NCBI GenBank assembly: GCA_028281885.1
Contig: JANQJA010000007.1
Coordinates: 1-64,000 of the forward strand
Direction: 5' to 3'
DNA from: Pseudomonadales bacterium
GTDB taxonomy: Bacteria > Pseudomonadota > Gammaproteobacteria > Pseudomonadales > Azotimanducaceae
Length of the DNA: 64,000 nucleotides
This document shows positions 10,191 to 20,356 of this stretch, piece by piece. Numbering within the stretch: position 1 is the first letter of the stretch; each line of letters begins with the position of its first letter. The translations under genes were made by a program, and so were the position numbers. The notes beneath the pieces are model-generated. The model saw nothing but the letters and a program-made list of their open reading frames with translations, did no database searches and was not told the DNA's origin.

Positions 10191-10475
10191 TTATTGTGGT
10201 TCCAGCATGGTGATTTTTTCTTCACTCTCCAGCAACGGAGCGATTTCTGTGATGACCTCTTTTCGTTCGGGGGATTGAAACCAGGCTTCCCACGCTTCAG
10301 CCGAGGTCCACTTGGACATGACGATGCGACGTCGGCGATCATTCGTATCGACCATCGCCTCGCCGGAAATACATCCTGGCGCCTGTTCGACACGGCTGAT
10401 GGTTCGCTTGATGGTTGAGTCGTAATAATGCTCAAGCCCCTCGGCGATGTATCGTTCTATCAGAACACGAATCAT
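10191..10475 (-). CDS. Antibiotic biosynthesis monooxygenase (ABM) domain protein
   Basis: 94 residues, a single ABM/dimeric alpha-beta-barrel domain. The pattern is an N-terminal strand (MIRVLIERYI), an APGC segment, a central strand (IVMSKWTS), a helix (AWEAWFQSPER) and a C-terminal strand. Family members act as small quinol or haem monooxygenases or merely bind hydrophobic ligands; the substrate cannot be read here. The gene stands alone between the giant surface-protein gene and the divergent tusA. Confidence 0.8.
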   Translation of the reverse strand: MIRVLIERYIAEGLEHYYDSTIKRTISRVEQAPGCISGEAMVDTNDRRRRIVMSKWTSAEAWEAWFQSPERKEVITEIAPLLESEEKITMLEPQ

Positions 10476-10579
10476 GATGGGTCAAAATTGCTACACTGTT
10501 GCGTGGCCGAATTATACAGGGGATAGCCCTAAAGTGAAGGCAACCCCTCGATTTTATTAGACTTTTTGGAGTAATCGAC

Positions 10580-10828
10580 TTGTCGTTTCAGGAAGATGTA
10601 CTGCTTGATACGAAGGGCCTTCGGTGTCCGGAGCCGCTGATGGTCTTGCGCAACCGAATGATAGATATGCGGCCGGGAGAGATCGTCAAGGTGGTTGCAA
10701 CGGATCCCTCAACTTCCTGGGACTTTGCCAACTTTTGCCGCTTTCTGAATCATGAACTGCTTGATGAGCAGAGTGAGAATGACATCTATACGTACTGGAT
10801 TAGAAAAGGCGGTTCACCCGAGCAGTGA
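10580..10828 (+). CDS. tusA: Sulfurtransferase TusA family protein
   Basis: 82 residues with the TusA layout: beta strand, then LRCPEPLMVLRN with the CPxP motif whose Cys carries the persulfide, then VVATDPSTSWDFANFCRF. TusA relays sulfur from IscS towards 2-thiolation of tRNA wobble uridine and other uses. The start is TTG with GGAG 9 bp upstream. The downstream gene overlaps its stop (GTGA), so tusA heads a five-gene run to 13861. True TusA and the related YeeD-like proteins cannot be separated with certainty. Confidence 0.85.
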   Translation: MSFQEDVLLDTKGLRCPEPLMVLRNRMIDMRPGEIVKVVATDPSTSWDFANFCRFLNHELLDEQSENDIYTYWIRKGGSPEQ

Positions 10829-11304
10829 CTAACATCGAATACTATTTCGCCTATGGCAGCAACATGAATCCGGCGCGGGTAGAGGGACGACGGATGCCGT
10901 TCGCGGAATACCATGCTGGCAGGCTGGATGGTTTCCGACTGGTATTCAACAAGCGATCCGTCAAATACCCGGGTGCGGCGTCCGCCAACGTCGAGTTATC
11001 CACCGGTGACAGCGTGGAGGGAGTGCTCTACAGACTGGCTGCACCAGAAGGTATCTTGATGATGGATCCCTTTGAGGGTTATCCGGTGCGTTACCGCAGA
11101 GAGATATTGCCTGTTTTCGTTGCCGGCGGCGTGGTGGATGCCTGGGTATACCAGGCCAATCGGGCATACATTGTTGAAGGATTAAAGCCGGCACGTTGGT
11201 ACCTGGACCATCTGCTTTGTGGCCGGCCGTATCTTTCTTCGTCCTACTTTGGCCAGCTGGAACAGATTGAATGTCTGCCGGGCAGCGATGTTGAGCCTGC
11301 ATGA
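10825..11304 (+). CDS. Gamma-glutamylcyclotransferase-like (AIG2/GGCT) protein
   Basis: 159 residues. It begins with the family signature YYFAYGSNM, followed by LVFNKRS and the mid-protein DPFEGYPVRYRR containing the expected catalytic Glu. Relatives cyclise gamma-glutamyl amines or peptides to 5-oxoproline; the substrate is unknown here. GTG start overlapping the tusA stop, and its own stop overlaps the epmC start (ATGA), indicating translational coupling. Confidence 0.85.
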   Translation: MTNIEYYFAYGSNMNPARVEGRRMPFAEYHAGRLDGFRLVFNKRSVKYPGAASANVELSTGDSVEGVLYRLAAPEGILMMDPFEGYPVRYRREILPVFVAGGVVDAWVYQANRAYIVEGLKPARWYLDHLLCGRPYLSSSYFGQLEQIECLPGSDVEPA

Positions 11305-11816
11305 ACGCTGCTGAGATCACAGCGATATTTTCCGCCGCCTTTCCCACGGTTCGTATTCTGGGTGGTAATGACGAACCCTATTACTCGCCGGAAACCGATA
11401 TCGAACCTGCCACGATTCTGTTTCGGGAGGATTTTGCCGCCAGTGCCTTGCATGAGATTGCGCATTGGTGCATCGCTGGGCCAGCACGCCGACGACTCAG
11501 AGACTTTGGGTACTGGTATGAACCGGATCGGGACCTCGATGCCCAGCGCAGGTTTCAGCAGGCAGAGGTAGCGCCGCAAGCACTTGAATGGATCTTTACG
11601 GTGGCAACCGGACGTCGATTTCTGGTGAGTTTTGATTATTTCGATCTGCCTGAAGACGAAGCGAACCGGTTCCGTGGTCAGGTGCGTGCGGCGGTGATTC
11701 AGCGCCTGGAATGTGGTTTGCCGCGACGGGCGAAGCGCTTTGCGGCGCATCTGGCACGACGTTCCGGCCGGAGCGATTACCTGGAACATCGTCATTATGC
11801 GGAGCTGCCGTGCTGA
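11301..11816 (+). CDS. epmC: Elongation factor P hydroxylase EpmC (YfcM)
   Basis: 171 residues, close to the family length. The key motif HEIAHWC (metal ligands) follows TILFREDFAASAL, and the family segments GYWYEPDRD and QRRFQQAEVAPQALEW are intact. EpmC hydroxylates the beta-lysylated lysine of EF-P, a modification made by EpmA and EpmB, neither of which is in this window. ATG overlaps the stop of the previous gene. Confidence 0.92.
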   Translation: MNAAEITAIFSAAFPTVRILGGNDEPYYSPETDIEPATILFREDFAASALHEIAHWCIAGPARRRLRDFGYWYEPDRDLDAQRRFQQAEVAPQALEWIFTVATGRRFLVSFDYFDLPEDEANRFRGQVRAAVIQRLECGLPRRAKRFAAHLARRSGRSDYLEHRHYAELPC

Positions 11817-11850
11817 CCCTGAGAAGGGAACGATTGTTGGATCGAATGAA

Positions 11851-12735
11851 ATGATGGCACCCGTTTACCTGGTGGATGCGTCGATCTACATCTTTCGATC
11901 GTACTTCTCGATTCCTTCGACATTCGTTGCCGCGAATGGCGAATTGGTTAACGCAGTCTACGGCTACACCAACTTTGTGCTCGATCTACTCGAGCACGAG
12001 CCGCAATGCATTGCTTTCGCGTTTGATGAATCGCTGGTGACTTGTTACCGAAATGCCATCTATCCCGAGTACAAGGCGAATCGTGAACTGCCCGATGCCA
12101 ATCTTGAGTTCCAGCTTGCTCAATGCCAGAGGCTCACGTCCTTGATGGGGTTGTGTGGCCTTAGCTTAGAGGATTATGAGGCGGACGACATTATTGGTTC
12201 TCTGGCGCGCCGCTTTGGTGTTAACCGGGATATTTGTATTGTCACTCGCGATAAGGATCTGGGTCAGTTGCTTCGTAAACACGATCAGCTTTGGGACTTT
12301 GCCGCTGATGTTCGATTGGGACCCGATGACGTCGCTGAAAAATTCGGCGTCCTGCCAAACCAGCTTGCAGATTTCCTCGCGCTGGCAGGTGATCCTGTCG
12401 ACAATATTCCAGGGGCGCCGGGCATCGGTAGCAAAACCGCGGCGGTGTTGCTGGGAGAATTCGAATCCCTTGATAAACTCTTGAGCAAGACGGATCAGGT
12501 GCGTCAGTCCGGTATCAGGGCTGCGGCCAGAATTGCAGAAACGCTGGAGCGGCACCGGAGCGAAATTGAAATGTACCGTCAGGTGACGGCGATACATTGT
12601 GAAGTGCCCATGGACATCGAACTGGGTGATCTGGCTCCGTCCAAACCAGACGCAGCGTCCTTGCGGGAATTCTGCGACGAGATGGCGTTCGGTCAGCGTA
12701 TTCGTCAACGAATTGAGGCTCGAACTCATGACTGA
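11851..12735 (+). CDS. Xni-like flap endonuclease / 5'-3' exonuclease (PolA N-terminal type)
   Basis: 294 residues from ATG 11851; the frame is open further upstream but overlaps epmC, and the protein clearly begins at APVYLVDASIYIFRSYFS. The FEN/PIN core is present: ALD-type acidic residues in VDASIYIF and AFDES, YKANRELPD, EADDIIGSL, VTRDKDLGQLL, then the H3TH region LAGDPVDNIPGAPGIGSKTA. The protein acts on flapped or nicked DNA and corresponds to the exonuclease domain of Pol I as a free protein. It shares 8 bp with the NAD-kinase-like gene downstream. Confidence 0.88.
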   Translation: MMAPVYLVDASIYIFRSYFSIPSTFVAANGELVNAVYGYTNFVLDLLEHEPQCIAFAFDESLVTCYRNAIYPEYKANRELPDANLEFQLAQCQRLTSLMGLCGLSLEDYEADDIIGSLARRFGVNRDICIVTRDKDLGQLLRKHDQLWDFAADVRLGPDDVAEKFGVLPNQLADFLALAGDPVDNIPGAPGIGSKTAAVLLGEFESLDKLLSKTDQVRQSGIRAAARIAETLERHRSEIEMYRQVTAIHCEVPMDIELGDLAPSKPDAASLREFCDEMAFGQRIRQRIEARTHD

Positions 12736-13861
12736 CAAGAGGTTCGTGATTGGCCTGGTGATCAATCCGTTCGCCGGCCTTGGCGGGCCGGTCGCATTGA
12801 AGGGAAGCGATGGTGCTGCCACGGTGGAGCAGGCGCTGTCTCTTGGCGCGAAAAGTCAGGTCCATAATCGAGTTGTTCGTTGTCTCGAGATGATTCGTCA
12901 AGATGCTGATCGGTTCTCCATCTTGACCGTTGACGGCGCCATGGGCGCCTCGGCATGTGATCGCGTTGGCCTGAGCTACGATGTCATTGCTCACACGAGC
13001 TCTGATCCATCAACGGCTGCAGATACTGTTAGCGCAGTTCGACAGATGCAGGAACGAGGGGTTGACCTGGTGTTGTTTGCTGGTGGTGATGGCACCGCCA
13101 GAGATGTGTGCGATGTGCTGGATCTGGATCAGACGGTTCTCGGTATTCCCTGCGGCGTAAAAATGCATTCTGGTGTTTTTGCTAACAATCCGGAGGCGGC
13201 GGGGCGCGTTCTTGATGATCTCATCAATGGCCGGCTGGTATCCGTCATGAAGGGTGAGGTCCGTGATATTGACGAGACGTCGTTTCGTGAAGGTGTTGTG
13301 AGGACGCAATACTACGGCGAGGTTTGGGTGCCCGAAGAATTGCGATATGTGCAGGCTGTAAAGTCCGGCGGCAGGGAAGTTGAAGCACTGGCGGTACAGG
13401 ATATAGCAGCACAAGTTGTTGAAAACATGATGCCGGACACGACCTACCTGATCGGCGCCGGTTCGACCACAGCGGCCATGAACGAGGCGCTGGGGCTCGA
13501 AAACACCCTGCTTGGTGTGGATGTTGTGCGCGACGGCAAGACGCTTCACCTGGATGCGGATGAAGCACAGCTTTTCGAACATGCGAGGGCGGGGAATTGT
13601 CGAATTCTGGTTACGCCCATCGGTGGCCAGGGGCATATTCTCGGCAGAGGAAATCAGCAATTTAGTCCGCGGGTACTTGACGCCGTGGGTCTTGAGAACC
13701 TGATGATTTTGGCGACCAAAACCAAACTGGAAGCGTTGGCGGGAAGGCCGCTGCTGGTGGATTCCGGATCGGCAGAACTGGATCGACGTTTGTCCGGGAC
13801 CCGGCAGGTCATCACCGGTTATGAAGATTCTGTACTCTATCCTGTGGGGGAGCCGGCGTAA
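12728..13861 (+). CDS. ATP-NAD/AcoX kinase family protein
   Basis: 377 residues from ATG 12728, which overlaps the end of the nuclease gene; an upstream in-frame extension would lie wholly inside that gene. It has the diacylglycerol/NAD-kinase fold signature: IGLVINPFAGLGG near the N-terminus and LVLFAGGDGTARDV (GGDGT nucleotide motif) near residue 120. The C-terminal half has GAGSTTAAM and TPIGGQGHILGRGNQQFSP, typical of the AcoX-like branch, not of housekeeping NadK. The phosphate acceptor is unknown. Confidence 0.85.
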   Translation: MTDKRFVIGLVINPFAGLGGPVALKGSDGAATVEQALSLGAKSQVHNRVVRCLEMIRQDADRFSILTVDGAMGASACDRVGLSYDVIAHTSSDPSTAADTVSAVRQMQERGVDLVLFAGGDGTARDVCDVLDLDQTVLGIPCGVKMHSGVFANNPEAAGRVLDDLINGRLVSVMKGEVRDIDETSFREGVVRTQYYGEVWVPEELRYVQAVKSGGREVEALAVQDIAAQVVENMMPDTTYLIGAGSTTAAMNEALGLENTLLGVDVVRDGKTLHLDADEAQLFEHARAGNCRILVTPIGGQGHILGRGNQQFSPRVLDAVGLENLMILATKTKLEALAGRPLLVDSGSAELDRRLSGTRQVITGYEDSVLYPVGEPA

Positions 13862-13876
13862 TTCCCCTGGCTGGCG

Positions 13877-14356
13877 TTATCCGGTTCGAAGAATATGCTT
13901 GACGACCTTGGTGACGGCAATGGATGAACCGCTTCTCAGTGCACGTCGGAGTTGGTTGATCACCAGTTGGCGCTCTTCCACAACAGAAGGTGTCAGATTC
14001 TCATCTTGCTCGGGTACCAGGCTGACAACATTGGATTCGCTGCTGTCCCCGGATTCAGTATAGAGCGGTCCGGAAACCTCGGTTAGTCGGAGGAAAGCCT
14101 TGTGTGTCAGGCAGGCCTGATCAATGCCATCCTGTCGGATGGTATCGGCATACCGCAGGTAATTTTCCTCAGCGAGCCAGATCATGGCGAAGAACCCGGC
14201 CGTGTAGTTGGGGCTATGAAGGCCGTATTCGTCCGGTTCGTCGACTCCTGCGACTTCGTCGACGTAAACCGGGTGTTTCGTAGGGAATGCAGCGTACAGG
14301 ATACTCAGGATCTTGGCGATGTGCTGGTAGAAGTTCTCGATATTGATATCGGCCAT
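13877..14356 (-). CDS. Conserved protein of unknown function
   Basis: About 159 residues from ATG 14356 (MADINIENFYQH); ATG 14365 is an alternative. Neither start has a good ribosome site. The frame is open to 14581 but that stretch overlaps the divergent rhomboid gene. The protein is mainly helical, with no signal peptide or membrane segment. It contains LHSPNYTAGFFAMIWLAEENYL and an acidic, Ser-rich linker before a basic C-terminus. I do not recognise a named domain. Confidence 0.6.
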   Translation of the reverse strand: MADINIENFYQHIAKILSILYAAFPTKHPVYVDEVAGVDEPDEYGLHSPNYTAGFFAMIWLAEENYLRYADTIRQDGIDQACLTHKAFLRLTEVSGPLYTESGDSSESNVVSLVPEQDENLTPSVVEERQLVINQLRRALRSGSSIAVTKVVKHILRTG

Positions 14357-14412
14357 GGAGGACATTATATAGGGAGGGTAGACCGCCTGCACCGGCGGGC
14401 GCTTGGGGCCTG

Positions 14413-14973
14413 ATGACAGATCCGACTCTGCGATGGAAACGGGCACTGGGTCTGGTGTCGTCGTTGTTATTGATGCTTTGGCTGGTTGAAGCGGCCAATA
14501 CGCTGACCGATCATCAGCTGAATGTTTTCGGCATCTATCCCCGCGAACTTGCAGCCCTGCCTGGGCTGTTTTTCTGGCCACTGCTCCACGCCAACTTTCA
14601 GCATCTCATTATGAATACGACGCCTTTGGCAGTGTTGGGGTTTTTCGTCGCGTTGCGTGGCGCATCGGTATTTGTTCGGACCTGCCTGGTGATATTGCTC
14701 GTTGGTGGGCTGGGCGTCTGGCTATTTGGCAGGCCCGCGTTTCATATTGGTGCCAGTGGGCTCGTGTTCGGATTCTTTGGGTTCCTGGTTGCGGTCAGCT
14801 TCTATGAAAAGAGCCTTTCGGCGCTGGGCATCGCTTCCTTTGCCATACTTTACTATGGCGGACTCATCTGGGGAGTGTTGCCAAGCGACAGCTTTGTTTC
14901 CTGGGAAGCGCACCTGTTTGGCCTGATGGCAGGCGTCCTTGCCGCCAGACTCCCGACCGTTCGCCGCGGCTGA
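14413..14973 (+). CDS. Rhomboid family intramembrane serine protease
   Basis: 186 residues with six hydrophobic segments, a minimal rhomboid core. The landmarks are HANFQHLIMNT after TM1 (the HxxxN-type loop), GASGLVFG with the catalytic Ser in the GxSG motif, and EAHLFGLMAG with the catalytic His in the last helix. It cleaves membrane-spanning substrates in the inner membrane; the target is unknown. It ends directly against the stop codon of the convergent aldolase gene, with no spacer. Confidence 0.9.
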   Translation: MTDPTLRWKRALGLVSSLLLMLWLVEAANTLTDHQLNVFGIYPRELAALPGLFFWPLLHANFQHLIMNTTPLAVLGFFVALRGASVFVRTCLVILLVGGLGVWLFGRPAFHIGASGLVFGFFGFLVAVSFYEKSLSALGIASFAILYYGGLIWGVLPSDSFVSWEAHLFGLMAGVLAARLPTVRRG

Positions 14974-15735
14974 TTACTCCCGGAACGAAGGATCGGCCCG
15001 GTCGAGCTTGCGCAGCAATGCGGGCCAGATGAACTCTCCCCGTTTGGCGAGATGTTCGGTCGATGATGAATCATGCCGTGAGTCGATAATCTCGTTTGAC
15101 AGCGGGATCGTCTCAGCACCGCCTGACTGCGCCAGGATCTGATATTCGCAGGCTCGTTCGAGTCTGAAGATTGCCTGCCAGGCGCCGCCGGCGTTGGGGC
15201 CGCAGGCCATGGTGCCGTGGTTCCTGAGGATCATCGCGTTCTTGTCGCCAAGGTCTCTTACCAGCCTTTCCCGCTCAGCGAGATTCGTCGCCACCCCTTC
15301 GTAGTCATGGTAGGCAAGACCGCTGGTTGCAGCGATGGCTGTCTGGTTCATCGGTAGCAGCCCCTGCTTCTGGCAGGACACCGCAACACCGTAGTTCGTG
15401 TGCAGGTGAATGACATAAAGCGCATCCGGTCTGCTCATGTGTACGGCGCTATGGATCGTGAATCCCGCCTGATTGTAGTCATATTCACTCTCGGTGATCT
15501 GGTTACCTTCGAGGTCAATAGTGAGCAGGCTACTGGCAGTGATCTCATCGAACATCATGCCGTAGGGATTCAGCAGGAAGCGATGATCTTTGCCAGGTAT
15601 GCGTGCTGAAATATGGGTGCCTACAAGGTCGTCCCAACCGTGCATGGCAACGAGCCGGTATAGCGCCGCGACGTTGACGCGGGCTTCCCATTCCTCGGCG
15701 GAGATTTCCTGGCGCTTGAACTGCGTGGAGGTCAT
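14974..15735 (-). CDS. Class II aldolase/adducin family protein
   Basis: 253 residues from ATG 15735, chosen because GAGGAA lies at the right distance; the upstream ATG 15765 has no such site. The family markers are THISAR, LLNPYGMMFDEI, the zinc ligands in VIHLHTNYG and the third His in LRNHGTMACG. Relatives are fuculose/ribulose phosphate aldolases and epimerases, but no kinase or sugar-pathway gene is adjacent, so the substrate is open. Confidence 0.88.
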   Translation of the reverse strand: MTSTQFKRQEISAEEWEARVNVAALYRLVAMHGWDDLVGTHISARIPGKDHRFLLNPYGMMFDEITASSLLTIDLEGNQITESEYDYNQAGFTIHSAVHMSRPDALYVIHLHTNYGVAVSCQKQGLLPMNQTAIAATSGLAYHDYEGVATNLAERERLVRDLGDKNAMILRNHGTMACGPNAGGAWQAIFRLERACEYQILAQSGGAETIPLSNEIIDSRHDSSSTEHLAKRGEFIWPALLRKLDRADPSFRE

Positions 15736-15801
15736 GGCGGTGTTCCTCTGGAGGACTACCGCCATTGTGAAACATCCTTTGGACAGTTAGAAGTCGTAAG
15801 T

Positions 15802-16404
15802 TCAGGCCTTTTTGAGATTGTCGGCTGCGAAATCCCAATTGATCAGCCTGTCGACAAAGGCTTCTGCGTGCCCGGCCCGGTCCTGTTGCCAGTCGAGGTA
15901 GTAGGCGTGTTCCCAGACATCCATGGTCAGTAGCGGTGTTCTGCCTTCCAGATGCAGTGGGCATTCGGCGTTTGGTGTACCGATAATATCGACGCTGTCA
16001 TCTGCCTGGCTGTAGACCAGCCAGATCCATCCCGAGCCAAACTGACCAGTAGCTGCAGCTACCCACTTCTCCCTGAAGCTGTCCTCGCTGCCAAATGCGC
16101 TGGCGACCAGCCCCTTTAGTCTTTCGTCAGTCAGTGAAACCTGGTCTGGTGTCATGCTGTTCCAGTAGAAACTGTGGTTCCAGACCTGGGCCGCGTTATT
16201 AAAGACTGCCTGGTTCTTGCCATAGGATTCCATGACGATTTCTTCGAGAGATGTCTCACGATGCCCGCCTTCCAGCAGACCTGCGAGTTTGGCCAGATAA
16301 GTCTGGTGATGCTTGCCGTAGTGATGGTCGATGGTGCGTTTGCTGATAACTGGCTCAAGCGCATTGTCGGCCCACGGCAGGGGTGGCAGTTTTTCAAGAT
16401 CCAT
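15802..16404 (-). CDS. sodB: Superoxide dismutase, iron type
   Basis: 200 residues, the normal length, with no signal peptide, so cytoplasmic. Metal ligands are His in TIDHHYGKHHQTY, His in VWNHSFYWN, and Asp and His in DVWEHAYYLDW. Gln in NNAAQVWNH is the residue typical of the iron-dependent branch. A strong GAGGAG ribosome site precedes ATG 16404. Confidence 0.95.
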   Translation of the reverse strand: MDLEKLPPLPWADNALEPVISKRTIDHHYGKHHQTYLAKLAGLLEGGHRETSLEEIVMESYGKNQAVFNNAAQVWNHSFYWNSMTPDQVSLTDERLKGLVASAFGSEDSFREKWVAAATGQFGSGWIWLVYSQADDSVDIIGTPNAECPLHLEGRTPLLTMDVWEHAYYLDWQQDRAGHAEAFVDRLINWDFAADNLKKA

Positions 16405-16765
16405 GATGTCTCCTCGGGTGTTGTAACAAACAGCGACCGCATAGGTACGGTCACAGTGAATCAGGTTGGATGGATAGTTACCGCGTGGAAGGTTGACGCA
16501 ATTGTGTAGAGCAGCTCACGAGCGCAGTGTACTGATCGGGAAATCCGGAGTCCACGTCGACGGCAGAATTTCTGGACGTTTTATTGAATCTTTATGGAAC
16601 ACTTGAGGGTCTGGTGGCCTTCATCAAGTCATCCGAAGAAAGAGGGGCGGGCTCACTGATGGTGAGCAAGGAATCATGAGAGGAAAATTGGAGCGGTTAC
16701 AGGGGGGACGCCCAGTCCGGGGCGCGCAGCCCGTTGCACGTCGCTTCGAACTCGCAGAAGAGAAT
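16405..16765. other. 361-bp intergenic region, sodB to tRNA-Gly
   Basis: No credible gene. It holds the sodB leader (with a 5-bp GACCG/CGGTC repeat), the hairpin at 16651-16667, and near 16684-16699 a short copy resembling the 3' end of tRNA-Gly (TTGGAGCGG), possibly a further remnant of a decayed tRNA array. Confidence 0.5.
16635..16667 (-). terminator. Candidate terminator of the tRNA-Glu/tRNA-Gly transcript
   Basis: On the minus strand GCTCAC and GTGAGC pair around a 5-nt loop (16651-16667), followed after several bases by a T-rich stretch CTTTCTTC. The gap between stem and T-rich stretch makes it weak. Confidence 0.3.
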
Positions 16766-16841
16766 TGGAGCGGGTAACGAGGTTCGAACTCGTGACCTCG
16801 ACCTTGGCAAGGTCGCGCTCTACCAGCTGAGCTACACCCGC
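16766..16841 (-). tRNA. tRNA-Gly (GCC)
   Basis: 76 nt including an encoded CCA. Acceptor GCGGGTG pairs with TACCCGC. The D-arm is GCTC AGCTGGTAGA GC, the anticodon loop TTGCCAA reads GCC, and the T-arm is ACGAG TTCGAAC CTCGT. It is downstream of tRNA-Glu on the same strand, with a broken copy of itself in between. Confidence 0.97.
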
Positions 16842-16892
16842 ATAAAACCAAGTTCACGTAGCGATCACTTCGAGTCCCGATCTGTACGACCG

Positions 16893-17014
16893 AAGGTCGC
16901 GCTCTTCCGGACTTGCCGGGTCGCAAAAGGGACGTTCGCTACGCTCACTACCTGCGTCCTTTTGCTGCTCGTCCGTAAACTGCGTTGCAGTTTACCCAGC
17001 TGAGCTACACCCGC
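16893..17014 (-). pseudogene. Broken tRNA-Gly gene interrupted in its D-arm
   Basis: Bases 16996-17014 repeat the first 19 nt of the intact tRNA-Gly (acceptor strand plus D-stem 5' strand and part of the D-loop). About 90 nt later, 16893-16905 repeats the D-stem 3' strand and anticodon-stem 5' strand (13 identical nt). Beyond it the anticodon loop, T-arm and acceptor are degraded. The intervening stretch has a perfect 9-bp hairpin (16975-16995) and a second near-perfect inverted repeat (16923-16934 with 16955-16965). No functional tRNA can form. Confidence 0.7.
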
Positions 17015-17083
17015 TTAACCAAATTCGCCAGGCTCGCGAACTTCTATCTTACAATGATTCCCGACGTTGAGAAATCCTGCAGA

Positions 17084-17159
17084 TGGCGTCCCCTAGGGGA
17101 GTCGAACCCCTGTTGCCAGGATGAAAACCTGGAGTCCTAGGCCTCTAGACGAAGGGGAC
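17084..17159 (-). tRNA. tRNA-Glu (TTC)
   Basis: 76 nt with encoded CCA. Acceptor GTCCCCT pairs with AGGGGAC, the anticodon arm is CCAGG TTTTCAT CCTGG with anticodon TTC, and the T-arm is AGGGG TTCGACT CCCCT. It is the first gene of the tRNA transcript. Confidence 0.97.
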
Positions 17160-17171
17160 GGGAAGCGGCGC

Positions 17172-17200
17172 ATTCTATGGATGTTGGCTGCTGGCGTCAA
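17172..17200 (-). promoter_or_regulatory. Sigma-70 promoter of the tRNA-Glu/tRNA-Gly transcript
   Basis: On the minus strand TTGACG (17195-17200) and TAGAAT (17172-17177) are exactly 17 bp apart. The discriminator that follows is GC-rich (GCGCCGC), as in stringently controlled stable-RNA promoters. The tRNA-Glu gene begins ~12 bp downstream of the -10. Confidence 0.8.
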
Positions 17201-17502
17201 GGCACGCGGGGCGCGTTCGGTAGCGGATCCCGGTCGACATTTGAGCTATCTTGAACGGTGACGCATGGATGGCTTGTTTGGCATCTTCAGCCCCTGTCGC
17301 TGACCAGCTTGTCGCCGATTGCTTGACATTCTCCAGGCCCTTACGAATTCGCTGAACAGCTCAGATGCAGGCTGTTTCTAGCCTGCATGGTGTCAGTTCC
17401 GCATCGTTTCTGCGATCGACGCAGGACCGCAGTTAGCGATGATTTGACAGTCCTCTTCGTTTTTTCTAGTTTCGTTATATATCTGTTCTCAGAATTTCCA
17501 CC
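17201..17502. other. Intergenic region between the tRNA promoter and a small basic ORF
   Basis: No gene seen. It contains the 24-bp inverted repeat at 17365-17388 and a TTGACA at 17444-17449 with a weak TAGTTT 18 bp further on, a possible promoter for the small ORF and putP. Confidence 0.4.
17365..17388. repeat. Perfect 9-bp inverted repeat
   Basis: ATGCAGGCT and AGCCTGCAT flank the 6-nt spacer GTTTCT. It lies upstream of the small ORF/putP genes. It could be an operator or an RNA hairpin; the T-tract expected of a terminator is absent on both strands. Confidence 0.5.
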
Positions 17503-17661
17503 ATGCCCAGTAAGTCTTCCAAAAATCAACCACCGGGCGGCGTCGAACGCCGTAAGGGCGAGCGTCGGGTACCAGGTAGTGATCGTCGTGGTACCGACCG
17601 CGTCGTTACCGAGCAGAACCCGCGCCGACAAAGCGGCGGACGTCGATCAACAGACAAGTAA
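17503..17661 (+). CDS. Small Arg-rich basic protein, 52 aa
   Basis: ATG 17503 to TAA 17661. The composition is strongly basic and disordered-looking, with ERRKGERR, DRRGTDR and SGGRRSTDK segments. It ends 9 bp before the putP GTG, so the two are probably co-transcribed. Arg codon bias can create such ORFs by chance, so the coding status is only moderately supported. No family is recognised. Confidence 0.45.
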   Translation: MPSKSSKNQPPGGVERRKGERRVPGSDRRGTDRVVTEQNPRRQSGGRRSTDK

Positions 17662-17670
17662 GTCGCGGCG

Positions 17671-20219
<2,549 letters not shown>

Positions 20220-20248
20220 TCACCATAAACGAGTTGTGATAGACGGAC

Positions 20249-20289
20249 AAACCAACCGGTCACCACCGAAAACCAACCGCAGGTCACCA
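20249..20289. repeat. Direct repeat in the frmA-queF spacer
   Basis: Two copies of a motif AAACCAACCG..GGTCACCA occur at 20249-20265 and 20270-20289, the second with two or three extra central bases. They sit between divergent frmA and queF and may be a regulator binding site. Confidence 0.4.
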
Positions 20290-20356
20290 ATAATTGACAA
20301 ATCGTCGAGGATAAAGTGAACTGCGGCGGTTACCGTTCTTGAGACAGACGGGTTGA

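Noticed and set aside
14357..14581. Upstream extension of the unknown protein at 13877
   Set aside because: It would overlap the rhomboid gene and reads as low-complexity antisense sequence.
16906..16995. Calling the tRNA-Gly interruption a transposon
   Set aside because: No transposase, no clear target-site duplication and no second copy in this window.
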